A stretch of DNA of 64,000 nucleotides from Lasiosphaeria ovina (lineage: Eukaryota; Ascomycota; Sordariomycetes; Sordariales; Lasiosphaeriaceae), in the NCBI GenBank assembly GCA_033439765.1, contig JAULSN010000004.1:4846001-4910000 (forward strand), given 5' to 3'. Shown here one piece after another: positions 12,464-23,048 of this stretch; positions within the stretch are counted from its first letter, which is position 1, and the number at the start of each line of letters is the position of its first letter. Position numbers and translations under genes: made by a program. The notes under the pieces were generated by a model. That model saw nothing but the letters and a program-made list of their open reading frames with translations. It was not told the DNA's origin and searched no databases.

Positions 12464-12854
12464 TGGCACAAAATATCGTGCGTCGCGCTAAAAATCGCCA
12501 AGGAACCTACCAAACTCTTTTGGGCACCAATTTTGTGCGTGCCGACGAGTTCAGCCACCTTCTTATACGAGCCAGGGTCCTGACAGATGTATCTAAAAAG
12601 TGGGCTCTTCGGGATGTTGATTTTGGGAATAGTTGCCAAGAAAAGAGGGTTGCACTGGCTCAGAATGGCCATTTTGCAGCCAAATCGCTAGCCGCCCTCC
12701 AAAGCTGGTTTTGAGCGTCGGCTGGGCATGAATGGCTTGCATACACGTGATCTGTAGATGCCCGACTTGTTGTTGAAGCTTCAAAAACAGTGTATATTGT
12801 ATAGAAAGAGTAGCTCAAAAGAAGTAGAAGGTTATCCACGTTCAAGCCGATGCA

Positions 12855-14004
12855 ATGGATGACAACGATGCCGCCCGGGCGGCCCAGAAGCGAAAAGCCG
12901 GCTTCCTCGCGATGACTCTCGCTATAATTACGGCATCGCAGTTAATATAGTCTACCGAAGAAAGGACTGTAATTAACGAAGGAGGACCTCTCGCCGCGAA
13001 TAGGTTCGTTACGCGGTTGTTGACTGGCTTAGAGAGGCGTTTTTTTTGAGCTCTTTCGAATGACCCAACCGGAATTCACCGCGTTAGTATAGTGGTTTAG
13101 GGAGAACTACCCAGTCTCGAATATACGGTATTATACCGTTGAGTTGAAGGTTATGTTGTTCTTGTGGATCGTGGCCTTCAATAAGACTCAAAGGAATATA
13201 GCTCACTTCTTCGGGGTTAGCCAAAACACGGTCTCGAATACCGTCAAAGTCTTCCTGCCTTACTTCGTCAAGTTGTATATAGCCTTTATGGTCCAACCTA
13301 ACGATAACTTCGTAGCTCCAGAGATTGAGCTTGACCCGTCTGTACGGTATTACTCAGGCGCGATAGGAGCTATCGACGGTACGCACATCCATACCCGGGT
13401 CCCTCTTAAGGACCAAGTGCGTTGGCGCAACCGAAAAGGATGGACCTCGTAGAACGTATTCGCGGTAGTCAAATTCGACGGTTCCTTCTCATACGTACTC
13501 GCCGGTGCCGAAGGCTCAATGAACGACTCTCGATTATTGAACCTGTCCCTTACGAAAGGATTCAAGATCCTAGAGAACCGTTATTACCTAGCCGATATAG
13601 GCTTTGGTATACGGAAGGGAATCGTTGTGCCTTTCTTCAGGACTCGATACTATCTTCAGGACTGGCGAGAGTCTCCAAACAAGCCGGTAATACGGAAGGA
13701 ACTTTATAACTTGAGGCATAGTCGAATACGTATAAAGGTCGAGCAAGCTTTTGGTTGGCTAAAAAGAAGGTCGAAATTGATTAGGGAGAGCGCGCCGGAG
13801 TATTCGATCGATAACCAGATTGATCTGGTATATATATATACGGGCCTGTATAACTTCATCTATAGTCAGCGGTATAGTTAGGATAATACCCCGGAGTCAG
13901 AGAGGCTTTTCCTTACCGCGGCGAAGCTCAGGGCCGATCGACTTTGTACCGGGCGTAGCTCTCTTAATATTCGGAGGCGAGCCGCCGTGAAGACTTTTGA
14001 TTAA
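12855..14004 (+). pseudogene. Harbinger (DDE_4 / HARBI1-like) transposase, broken
   Basis: The frame begins MDDNDAARAAQKRKAGFLAM and ends ...RRRAAVKTFD at 14004. The catalytic elements are readable: GAIDGTHIHTRVP (first Asp), LAGAEGSMNDSRLL (second Asp) and RIKVEQAFGWLKRRSKL (Glu), preceded by a helix-turn-helix-like segment (IAHFFGVSQNTVSNTV). Stops interrupt it: TAG at 12948, 13090, 13450 (KGWTS-stop-NVFAVV, where a Gln codon is expected) and 13879. An apparent frame change falls at a T8 run (13040-13047). All the stops are TAG at sites where CAG or TGG would make sense, consistent with RIP. It is not functional. Confidence 0.88.
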
Positions 14005-14359
14005 TAGAATAGAGTAACGAGGAGGCGGGAAAGATATACGGGAGCAAGATAAATAGGTATGAAGCTATAGATTGAACGGAAAGACTATATTCCTTCTTTT
14101 TGTGGTATATAGGAAGGTTGTAGTTCAATTGAGAGGTGTGGTCGCGATATTGGAAAAAGGTGGCTGGGAGGTACCCGGTTGACTACGATATGGATTTTTG
14201 GCTTTGGCCGATAAGGATTTTTCGCCGATAAGAGGGGATACTTACTATATTAGGACTTAGCGTAGGCGGTGAGTACTGGCAATTACTCTATTAGGCAGGC
14301 GGTAACTCCGGGTATTAAAAAAATCTACCCCGCAACTCCCTCCAACTCTAGGCGCCTCT

Positions 14360-14419
14360 GGCCTACCCGGGCAACTTTGATAGTACTTTGGCCCGCCCGG
14401 GCAACTTTGATAGTACTTT
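14360..14419. repeat. 30-bp tandem duplication inside the transposon
   Basis: Two adjacent 30-bp copies (14360-14389 and 14390-14419) share CCCGGGCAACTTTGATAGTA and differ at two positions (TA versus CG). This lies between the two transposon genes, in non-coding sequence. Confidence 0.85.
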
Positions 14420-14505
14420 ATACCGAGACCCTACCTAACTACCACAAAAAAGATCACGACTTTTTATTCCTACTACATACCCTCTAGGTCGCGCCGCCTT
14501 TCTAC

Positions 14506-15735
14506 CTACTTTACGAACCTTTCTACCCTCTTCGGCTTTAAGGAATCTATAGTACTATTCCATATTACCGCTATTATCGGGTCCCTTAGTAAATCCATTA
14601 TATCCATTACCGTATCGGGCGATAATTCCCGCGTAAACTTTCCCTGGAAGTTACCGATTGCTTTCTCGATGTCTGTGGCGCCAACTGGCCTAGTATTTCC
14701 CAGCTCTTTGGCCCCGTTCTCAATCGCCTGAGCAAGTAGAGCGGTTCCCTGTGCCTGGGTAAGTTTCCTCCGGGAAGGTGGCGGCGGTAACCCGCCCTTA
14801 GCGCTGGATAAAGACGAAGATGTAGAGCTATCGCTAATAATAGCATTCACGTCAGGATCTACGCGTATTGCTTCATCTTCCTTCCGAGCCGCCCGCCGAG
14901 CCGCTGCGAGGGCACTCTTTTCCGCCGACGATTTCTTCTTTCGCTTTGACCGTTGTTGCGATTCCTCGGGGGTACGTATCTGGGAACCAGTGGCTTTTTC
15001 GCCCCCGAGGATTTCATTAAGGAGGTCCTTCGTATTAGAATTCCCTAGCATATAGGGCCTGGACTTCATCCATCGGCCCTCTATACTAAAATTCGCCTCC
15101 AATACGCCCTAGAGGTCCTTACTCGTAAGAATCCTCCCGGTCTCAACGTTGAAAGAAGCTCCCGAATGGTCTAACATCTACTTAACCTGCTTCGCCTTCT
15201 TCTTCATCTTCATCCAATAATCCTGGCATTATATGAATATCAGGGTTAGGCCAGTCCGCTTGTTGAGCTCGGTAGCCCACGCCTCATACACATTACGAAG
15301 AAAGCCGCCGCCTTTTTTGGTGGTTACGAGCAGACCTTCCGAATAGGAAACATGTACTTCCTTAATTAATTCGTAGGTAAGCTCCAACGACCAGTTCATA
15401 CGGGACTTCTTCGCCTACGTATGACTATCAGACTAACTATCAACACTATCAACAGGACTATCAACAGGACTGTCAACTGGTGCCGGGGTCCGGGACCCTC
15501 TCTGCCGTTGAGGTGACGACCGGATCGGTAGATTCTGTGCCGGCTGCCAGCCGGGCATAGGGAGGCCGGCATCTTCATTTTCGTCACGGTCGGAAAGGTC
15601 GTCTTCGTGAGGCCGTTGTTCGCCGTCTTCGCCGGCATTACTTTCTTCGGTATCGGACCCGCTAGGCAGGGCGGCAGGAAGGCTTTGTCGGAGTTCATAC
15701 ATCGCGCGGGCCGGGTGCGGGCTTTGAGAGGTCAT
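14506..15735 (-). pseudogene. Myb/SANT-like DNA-binding protein of the Harbinger element, broken
   Basis: One reading frame of 410 codons starts at the ATG at 15735 and keeps frame throughout, but contains five internal stops, at 15433, 15415, 15229, 15178 and 15109. The core, SRMNWSLELTYELIKEVHV ... CQDYWMKMKKKAKQVK ... MLDHSGASFNVETGRI ... KSRPYMLGNS, is the Myb/SANT-like (Myb_DNA-bind_3) domain typical of the second Harbinger gene, which helps the transposase bind element ends. The stops sit where Gln or Trp codons are expected (for instance I-stop-CQDYW and VK-stop-MLDHS), all reachable by CpA-to-TpA changes on one strand or the other. A Lys- and Ala-rich stretch and a C-terminal helical part follow. 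Confidence 0.82.
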
Positions 15736-15986
15736 CTTGCGGTCGTTACGCGGGCTTGCAACAACACCACAGAGAATATAGCTTGTTTACTTCGTGAACA
15801 AAGACTCAGGGCAGAAGACAGAAAACACCACATATTCGGCGAGCGGGGCATCACGTCAGGCATCAGGGATCCCGAATTTGGTGCCCAACCTAGCCAAATT
15901 CAGCCTAATCGGCCTGCATGGGGCCCTGGCCAGTACTTGGACGGCTCCCCACTGTTTTTTGGCTGTGGCGTTGTACTCTTTGCATT

Positions 15987-16042
15987 ACTTGTGCAATTGC
16001 TAGCCTAGCCGGTGCTCGCTAGCCGGTGTGTCGATCAGGACC
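15987..16042 (-). repeat. Right terminal inverted repeat of the Harbinger element
   Basis: Reverse complement of the left repeat with one mismatch over 56 positions; it ends ...GGTGTGTCGATCAGGACC and is followed by the TAA target duplication. Confidence 0.95.
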
Positions 16043-16045
16043 TAA
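16043..16045. repeat. Target-site duplication TAA, right copy
   Basis: Matches the TAA at 12405-12407. Confidence 0.85.
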
Positions 16046-16844
16046 GGTACCTAGCTCCATCAGTCCGGCCACCCATTTTATCCAATGCACATCGGAGGGG
16101 TTTGCTTAACAAAGCATCCCCAATGGATTGATTGCATGCATGTGGGAAATGACCGACCGCCTCCAGCTGCCTTGAAGATGCTAATGTTAGCCACGCCGGT
16201 CAGTTAAGACCTTCGTAGTCTTTTTGGGGACGGTTTTGTTGCTTCAAAATCAGAAATAGCAGGGTTTCGAGCATTGGCTTGTCCTATATCCGGGCAATTG
16301 AGCGGTTTCAAGGAATGAGGTTGCCGTACCTCTTTTTCCAGAATATCGCGGCTTCGCCAATGAGCGGAAAAGCAGAAGCTTGCCAGCTCTGTATCCGCCA
16401 GCAGCTTTTTCGCCTCAATTCGAACGTGAATTTGTAACTGGTAAGGCCACCTGTCTCCGCGTCTCTGGGGGCCGTGCTACGGCGATGTTTCACCGGTAGG
16501 CCAATCGATGAGTTTGCATTTGTTTGGCAACCTAGTCCCGTCCCGAAAAGCAAGATTAGACTGTCAAGTCCCACCCTCCCAGTATTCCGTGCTCCGTGGC
16601 TTTGCTAAAAGATAGTTAGTCCTGATGGGACACCGAGAGCTCCGCCAACATGACGGAAAGGACGAGACAGGTAAACCAGCCGACGAGGCGACATCTGCTA
16701 ATAGTCAGTTCGCCGGGCTTTGGCCGCAAGTCTCGAAACTGGCAGCAACACAATGTAGACATAAGTGGACCGGTAAAAGGCAGCAAGTCTATTTGTGACT
16801 ATCGCATATGTACAGGGCCACTTGGATGCGTGCTCCGCAGTATC
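16046..16844. other. Intergenic
   Basis: No supported gene between the transposon and the 3' end of the NDUFA12 gene. Only short frames without recognisable content are present. Confidence 0.5.
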
Positions 16845-17655
16845 TCATTGCCTCGCAACGGCAACCGGCTCCCACGCCTGGATCTTGGGCTTCGTTCTGT
16901 GGATGTGTAAGCAAAGACCGGGCCGTTTTGCAGGGGCCACGAGCTCGACCTACGTATTATACGGCTTGTAGGCTCCCCTTGTCTGCGTGTGGTTGGGAAT
17001 GTGGTGAGGGGACGCCCAGCTGCGGTTCGATACAGCGAGAGGATCCTGGTTGGGCGGCGTGTCGACGCCATAGGAAATCCACATGTGCCACAGAGGCTCA
17101 ATGTGGCCGCTAAAGGGCGAAATCGCTGTCAGCATGGCTCGCAAATATATTCCGGTCGAAGTTCAGGCCCTATGACCAGAATCGGGGAGGCTCAACGTAC
17201 GCATCATGGTCGTGCTTCGCATAGTCGACCCATCTTGTTCGCACTAAGCCCTAGGCAATGCCCTAGTCAATAAAATGTCATTTTTTTTTATGCCCAGGAC
17301 AAGACAACCACGCACGCGGGAGCTCCTCGTTGTTCTCGTAGAACTTGTTGCCGAACTTGTCGACGCCGACCAGCACGCCGGCCTTGGTGTCACCTGTGTC
17401 GCCCGTCAGTTTCCAACAATACCAAAACCAATTCGTTCGAGCTCAGCCATACCAATGTACTATATGTTGGAACCGGAGCGGTTAGCAGTCGTCGGATGGT
17501 CGGGGGAGCTGGAGGTCAAGCGGTACGTACGTTGAGTTGATGCCAGAATTCCTGAAGGCGCATTGTCAGCTTGTTATCGCGTTCGGCGGATTCTCGGTAC
17601 GGACCTTGAAGCCAATCTTGCGAAGATTGCCCAGTGTTCGCGTGAGGTACGACAT
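16845..17655 (-). CDS. NDUFA12: Complex I accessory subunit B17.2 (NDUFA12, Neurospora 13.4-kDa type)
   Basis: Seven exons give 135 aa: 17605-17655, 17531-17551, 17453-17459, 17316-17393, 17201-17243, 16954-17109 and 16845-16896. It is an accessory subunit of mitochondrial NADH:ubiquinone oxidoreductase. The protein begins MSYLTRTLGNLRKIGFK and contains GDTKAGVLVGVDKFGNKFYE, NNEELPLRTRWVDYAKHD, GHIEPLWHMWISYGVDTPP, NQDPL and RGAYKPYNTTKPKIQAW, the conserved features of the family in order. All six introns have GT and AG ends, most with CTGAC/CTAAC branch sites, and the phases agree across every junction. The third exon is only 7 nt (TACATTG, coding YI plus one base), so automatic predictors may miss it. 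It is divergent from PGS1. Confidence 0.92.
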
Positions 17656-17941
17656 CGTGGCTAGGGCTGCCCAATTGACCGCGGGTAGGTGATGACGGAC
17701 GTTCAATTGACGATTCGTTTCGTCGCGGCGAAGTTGCGTCGAACTGACGCAGTGGGGTCTCTGGGAAGTCCCGAGCCAATGGCGAAGCTCGGAGCTATGG
17801 TGGACAGTAGCAGCGTAATGGGCCCCTGCGCCAGCTAAGGGCCGGGCTGGCGACACCCAAATTCGGGAAAATTCCGCCGACGACGACTGACAGAATTGAG
17901 AAAAGTGCTTGCGAGCTTCGACTTTCCCACCGTTCGTGGCT
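17656..17941. promoter_or_regulatory. Shared divergent promoter of NDUFA12 and PGS1
   Basis: Only 286 bp separate the two start codons, so the two mitochondrial genes share their upstream DNA. Co-regulation is plausible but inferred from spacing alone. Confidence 0.5.
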
Positions 17942-19655
17942 ATGCTGGTAAGGAGTGTTCCGAAATGCTTCAGCAAGCTCAGAGCGCCGGCCTCTCGACC
18001 ATGCATGAGAGTCGCGAGGCCACAATGCCGACAGTTCTCGATGCCGACGACAGGAGCGCCCCACACCTCTCCATCTCCCGCCATGTCCAGCGCTGCCATC
18101 ATCGAGCCCTTTACGACCGAACTTGACAGAATCGCGCCCTCGTTCAAGATCAATGGCTCGCAGGTCCGAGTGCTGCAGACGCCAGCTGAATTCTACGAGA
18201 CTCTCAAGGTTGGGCCGGCTGCCCCCCGACCCTTGCGCTCCCGCCTAAGCTGATCGAGTGGCAGGACAAAATCCGAAACGCTGAGCGGCGTATCTTCTTG
18301 TCGACATTATACATCGGCAAGTCCGAGACGGAGTTGGTATTGCTACCTGAACTCTGCTATCTCTTATCTCTGCGTCGGCTGATGTGTCCAAGATTGCCAC
18401 CCTCCAGGAGACGCTCCGCGCGAAGCCCGACGTCAAGCTCAGCATCCTCACCGATGCTCTGCGAGGTACTCGTGAGGCACCGCAGCCATCATGCGCCTCG
18501 CTACTTGCCCCGCTGATTGCCGAGTTTGGGCCCGATCGAGTCGAGGTGCGCATGTACCATACACCGAACCTGACGGGGTTCAAGAAGAAACACATTCCGA
18601 ACCGCATCAACGAAGGCTGGGGATTGCAGCACATGAAGCTGTACGGTGTAGACGACGAGATCATTCTGTCTGGCGCAAATCTGTCAAGTGACTACTTCAC
18701 CAACAGACAGGACCGATATCACCTGTTTTCGTCCCGAGACATCACCGAGTACTACTCGAATCTTCACGATGCCGTGGCGTCCCTGAGCTTCCTGGTGCAG
18801 CCCTCGGACAAGCCATCTGGGTTCGACATGACGTGGCCCGACACCAATGCAGCCGTCTCTCCGTTAGAGAACCCGAACCACTTCGTCGCCGAGTCCACGA
18901 GCCTTATGGCTAGGTTGATCTCACCAGGGACGGCCCCGGTGGCGAAGCCTGACAAGACGATTGCTGGAGAGACAGACACTTCGGTTTACGTTCTGGCGCA
19001 GCTCACGCAGTTGCTGTCGCCGGATTCGTCAACCGAGCTTCCGGCGATCAGACATGTCCTCAAGACGCTATCGTTTCCACAATATGCCAAGTCGTCCTGG
19101 ACGTTTACCGCAGGATACTTTAACCCTGCGCCATCGCTGACTAAACTTTTGCTATCAACGGCGTCGCAAGACAATACGGTCATCACCGCGTCCCCGTTTG
19201 CCAACGGGTTCTACAAGTCCCCTGGCGTCTCGGGCCTGCTACCAGACGCTTATACCCTCCTAGCTCGTCGGTTTGTGCGGGCAGTCCACCAGCACAAGCG
19301 CGAGACGGCGATTACTCTACGAGAATGGAGAAAGGGCACGGTTGGCGAGCCTGGCGGGTGGACGTACCACGCCAAAGGGCTATGGATCACTCTGCCAGGG
19401 AGCAAAGACCCATCCATCACTCTCATTGGCAGCTCCAACTACACGAAGAGGAGTTACTCGCTTGACCTAGAGGCGAACGCGCTGATCGTGACCGAGAACG
19501 AAGAGCTGAAGCGGCGCTTGGGTGGCGAGCAGCGCTCGCTGCAAGAGAACACGAGCATTGTGACAAGAGACGACTTGGCCAAGACGGATCGCCGCGTCGG
19601 ACTCAAAGTGCGCCTCGCCATGCTGATGGTGAAGCTCGCAGGAGGTGCGTTGTGA
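17942..19655 (+). CDS. PGS1: CDP-diacylglycerol-glycerol-3-phosphate 3-phosphatidyltransferase, mitochondrial
   Basis: Exons 17942-18208, 18265-18336 and 18393-19655 give 533 aa, with two 56-nt introns, both phase 0. It makes phosphatidylglycerophosphate, the committed step to phosphatidylglycerol and cardiolipin, in the mitochondrion. The N-terminus MLVRSVPKCFSKLRAPASRP is rich in Arg, Ser and Ala without acids, a clear import presequence. Two phospholipase-D-type HxK motifs are present: HMKLYGVDDEIILSGANLS (about residue 193) and YHAKGLWITLPG followed by IGSSNYTKRS (about residue 439). The ATG at 17942 was chosen because the frame further upstream has only a TTG at 17909. The first intron uses a slightly unusual GTTGGG donor. 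Confidence 0.93.
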
Positions 19656-20449
19656 AGGCCTTGAACGTGGTGTGGTCATCGTTGTTATGCGCACAACATT
19701 CCTCAGGAATGTATATAATTGAACGAGGCCTGTACCAAGAAGTGTTTAGACTAGATAGTGATTATACCCAAAGTGCGATTTCCATTACTTTCGATCTCAT
19801 CTCTATCTGCCATCCGAACATTTTCGTTATAAAGATAAACATTAAGAGCCATCTGCTTTACTTGACTCAGGGGATAGCACTGCACTCTAACACCAAGTCA
19901 AGCAAATAGTAAGATTTTGCTTTAGGAGCTGTTACAACCCGTAACGCTTCCCTTGCCCGGCAACAAAGGAGGTCAGTATAGCTAAGATTGGCTTTGGTAA
20001 TCCTAGGCTTATGGAATTGGGGAAGTCCTATGTTCTTTGTTGGTCTAATTCTCTTTCATTCCGGTTGTGCAACTTACACTAATATGAAGAGGGATAAGGA
20101 AAGAGTTGTGGTGTGTTCTCTTCGAGGCTGTAAGAAACTTTTAGGGATAACAATGGGATTGTATCCTAGAAAAAAGAAACCGCAGAGCATAGTGAGTAAG
20201 TGGCGGCTGGGTAAGGTAGGGAGCGAGTTATAGGGGCACAAACGCGACGCTCGAGAATGTCCCCGAACAGCCCCGGTACGGTTGGATCGTGGGACTCGAG
20301 GACGACGGATAAAAATCAGGGTAACTCGGAGTTTTCTTGACTCGTTCTTCTTCACTCGCTCCTTGGAGACCGTGACATCGAACTGACGCTTGGTTTAGTT
20401 AGAATATATCAGCTTTCTGTTGGGTCCTGACACAGGGCAAACAGCAAGG
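19656..20449. other. Intergenic, AT-rich
   Basis: PGS1 3' flank and the promoter of the AA11 gene. It is visibly AT-richer than the genes around it, with no supported ORF. Confidence 0.5.
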
Positions 20450-21922
20450 ATGGCTCTGTCAGCGGTTTTTGTGTTCCTGGGCCTGGCCCACGGGCACATG
20501 ATAATGAATCGCCCGGTCCCATTTAATCTCGGGAATGTCAGCTTGTCCCCGCTGAGTGCTCCCGGAGGCAAGCTTCCGTATCCCTGCCAGGGACTGACCA
20601 GCTTTGACTACCGGACTCCAGTGGTTGCTGGCCAGACAACCTTGGTCAACTTCACGGGCACCATGCCCCACGGCGGAGGGTCGTGCCAGTTTGGCATCAA
20701 CTTCCACGGGGAGCCTTACACGACGAACCCGGCCGACTGGAAGACCATCTACACCATCATCGGAGGCTGCCCTGCCGAGGTCACCACCGCGTCGGGAAAC
20801 CTGAACACGACTGGTGTTGACTTTGCGGGGCGGAACGAGTCGGTCCACTGCGGCGATGACAAAGTGGTGAACTGCATTCGGCAGTTCAACATTCCCTTTC
20901 CTGTCGACCTCCCCAACGGAAATCACACTTTCGCATTCACCTGGTTTCGAAAGAACACAGCAGGCGAAATGTATATGAACTGCGCGCCGATTTCCATCAT
21001 CGGCGGTGCGTCGTCGCCAGCCAACGCGTCCGCCTTTGTCGACGGCCTGCCGAGCATGTTCCTCGCAAACATCAAGGGCTTCACCAACTGCACTACCAAC
21101 ACGACTGGCGAGCACGGCGTCTTCAACATCCCCAACCCCGGCCGGTACGGCGTGCAGCTCATCGAGCCGGACCCGGCCGCCGCGGGCAGCTGTCCGGTGG
21201 CGCCGCCAGCTCCGTTCGCTCAAGAGCAGCCACACCTGAACCTGAGCACCTCGCTTCCAGGCCCTGCGTATCCGAGCCGAACTGCTTCGAGCTCGGCATG
21301 GGCCTATAACCATACTCTGGACAAGAGAAGCGATGGTCCAGTGGCTCCGATCACCCCGGAACCCATCTACGCCACCGTGACCGTGAAAAGCGGAACCCTG
21401 ACAGCCATGGCCAACGACGGAAAGTTTACAGTCATGGCCACCGACGGAAAGCTCACAGTCATAGACGCTGAGCCCACGCCCAAGCCTACCCCAGTGCCAT
21501 TGCCAATGCCCGAGCCGATGCCGTCGCTGGCCCCTGTGTCCACTCCCCCACGCCCTACAGGCACAGGGACAGGCAAGGGCAAAGGAAGCGACACAAGCAC
21601 GAGCACAACCACAACCACGCGGACAAAGAAAAGCACACACACCACCAGCGGCTTGGCACCAGCAGCAGCAGCAGCAGCAGCAACGGGTGGCTCCCACTCC
21701 GACTCCCACGATGACGATGACATCGCCAGCGTCGCGTGTAGCGTGGCCAACGGCGCCGTGTTCTGCATCGGCGACGCCAAGTACGGCGTCTGCAAGGACG
21801 GCCGCGCCGTGCCGCAGACGCTGCCGGCTGCGAAGATGTGCCAGGGCGGCCGCGTCACGGGGCGCTTCCGCAAGTGCAAGCGCGGCAGCCCGCCAAGGCG
21901 GCGGCGGTCGTGGTTCTTCTGA
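20450..21922 (+). CDS. AA11 lytic polysaccharide monooxygenase (chitin-active type) with C-terminal X278-like module
   Basis: Single exon, 490 aa. The 15-residue signal peptide ends right before His (..GLAHG|HMIMNRPVPF), so the mature protein starts with the histidine that forms the copper brace, as all LPMOs require. The catalytic domain continues with YPCQGL, GTMPHGGGSCQFGINF (second His region) and NCAPISIIGG, typical of AA11, a family known to oxidise chitin. A long Thr/Pro/Ser linker with Asp- and Ala-rich stretches follows. Near residues 428-475, VACSVANGAVFCIGDAKYG...CKDG...MCQGGRV has the Cys pattern I associate with the X278 module found on AA11 enzymes. The very basic tail (PPRRRRSWFF) is odd for a secreted protein. 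I used the ATG at 20450, because 20420 is TTG. Confidence 0.88.
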   Translation: MALSAVFVFLGLAHGHMIMNRPVPFNLGNVSLSPLSAPGGKLPYPCQGLTSFDYRTPVVAGQTTLVNFTGTMPHGGGSCQFGINFHGEPYTTNPADWKTIYTIIGGCPAEVTTASGNLNTTGVDFAGRNESVHCGDDKVVNCIRQFNIPFPVDLPNGNHTFAFTWFRKNTAGEMYMNCAPISIIGGASSPANASAFVDGLPSMFLANIKGFTNCTTNTTGEHGVFNIPNPGRYGVQLIEPDPAAAGSCPVAPPAPFAQEQPHLNLSTSLPGPAYPSRTASSSAWAYNHTLDKRSDGPVAPITPEPIYATVTVKSGTLTAMANDGKFTVMATDGKLTVIDAEPTPKPTPVPLPMPEPMPSLAPVSTPPRPTGTGTGKGKGSDTSTSTTTTTRTKKSTHTTSGLAPAAAAAAATGGSHSDSHDDDDIASVACSVANGAVFCIGDAKYGVCKDGRAVPQTLPAAKMCQGGRVTGRFRKCKRGSPPRRRRSWFF

Positions 21923-23048
21923 GATGTAATCAATCAACGGGGCTGGATCGGTAGTGATGTGGTCGGCTGCGTGTGTAGGTACCTATGAGCAAGGACCGAT
22001 GGAATACTAGTAAGAATAAATAGGCCGGATTGAATTCGGCAACATTGTCTCGATTCCCTCCTTTTTTATTTCTGTTTGAATATTATGTTTCTGTGAGACT
22101 GTGAGTGTAGTGAATATGTTCATGGGCCAGACGAACCGTCAACACCACCCGGAGCTGTGGCTGATATATGTCTAGCGCCGTGTAATAGGATTGACGGCCC
22201 CGAAGTCGTGGTTGTTTGGATAACCCCCCTCGGCCTCCCTGACGTACCTTGTTGTCTCGTGATTCGATTCCGAGTCCATCCTCTAATTCCGCCGTAGTAT
22301 CGGGTCAGCAACGGAATTAGCCAGGAACTAACAGGTCATGATGCCTGTGCAATGTGCATTCGGGAGGAAGAGGCCCCAGCATCCCCGACCTCGTCGCCCT
22401 CAGAATGACAGACCACGCTCTGCTCGGCGAGTTTGCACGGAGGAACACCAAGGGTCTTACAGCCTACAGGAGGAAATGACCGGCCAGACCTGATGAAACA
22501 TGGCCCCCGGCCCGAGGCCGACTTCGCGCCAAGCCGCTAAGTAGCCCGGTCAAACCCTAGGAAGGCTCAAAGAGCGAGGTCGAGTCCGAGGCCAGAGATT
22601 GAAGGAGTGCCGGAAGTGACAACCACCCAGGTAAAAACCGCACCCCTTTTAATCCCGCCCGCAGCTGCGCGGCACAAGGTAGACGGCCGGCGGCAACTCG
22701 CGGCTAGGGGGTTCCAAAATAGCTCCCAAGTAAATAATTATAAGGATGTGAACCGGAGCCCACGGCGTGTAAGCACTTTGACACCAGGCGCCTGGCTAGT
22801 AAGACCTTGCCGCCGTCGCTCTCTTTTCTTCACGGCGTTGCGTTTCCATCGCTCGTTTCAGTCCTTCATTTTTGCTTCTTTGCGGTCTACGACCCGCCGA
22901 CGTTCTCTTGACGTTCTCTTGACGTTCTCTTGCACGCTTTTTTAAGGATTTTTTCCGTTCTTTTGCCATCGAAACTCTGTCGGCGGCATCATTTCAACCG
23001 GCTCGACGGTGTCCCGATTTGTAAACAATCAACACTCACCTAGGCACC
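21923..23048. other. Intergenic; promoter of the DUF1996-WSC gene
   Basis: No supported gene. The last 200 bp are pyrimidine-rich and hold a triplicated 11-bp unit at 22900-22932. Confidence 0.5.
22900..22932. repeat. 11-bp unit ACGTTCTCTTG in three tandem copies
   Basis: Three perfect adjacent copies lie 117-149 bp upstream of the start codon at 23049, in the promoter or 5' leader. Confidence 0.9.

Larger units (their letters stand above)
12408..16042. mobile_element. PIF/Harbinger-type DNA transposon, complete but inactivated
   Basis: A 3635-bp element bounded by terminal inverted repeats (12408-12463 and 15987-16042; 55 of 56 positions match) and flanked by a 3-bp TAA duplication (12405-12407 and 16043-16045), as expected for the TWA target of Harbinger elements. 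It carries two genes in the class arrangement: a DDE_4-type transposase (12855-14004, +) and a Myb/SANT-like DNA-binding protein (14506-15735, -). Both are broken by in-frame stops that are explained by C-to-T or G-to-A changes at CpA/TpG sites, as RIP makes. Subterminal GGGCACCAA motifs occur in inverted orientation at both ends (about 12522 and 15880). The near-perfect ends argue for a fairly recent insertion. Confidence 0.93.

Noticed and set aside
20459..21937. Long open frame (492 codons) antisense to the AA11 gene
   Set aside because: It mirrors the GC-rich coding strand of a clear LPMO with signal peptide; its translation is Val/Arg/Gly rich without any domain.
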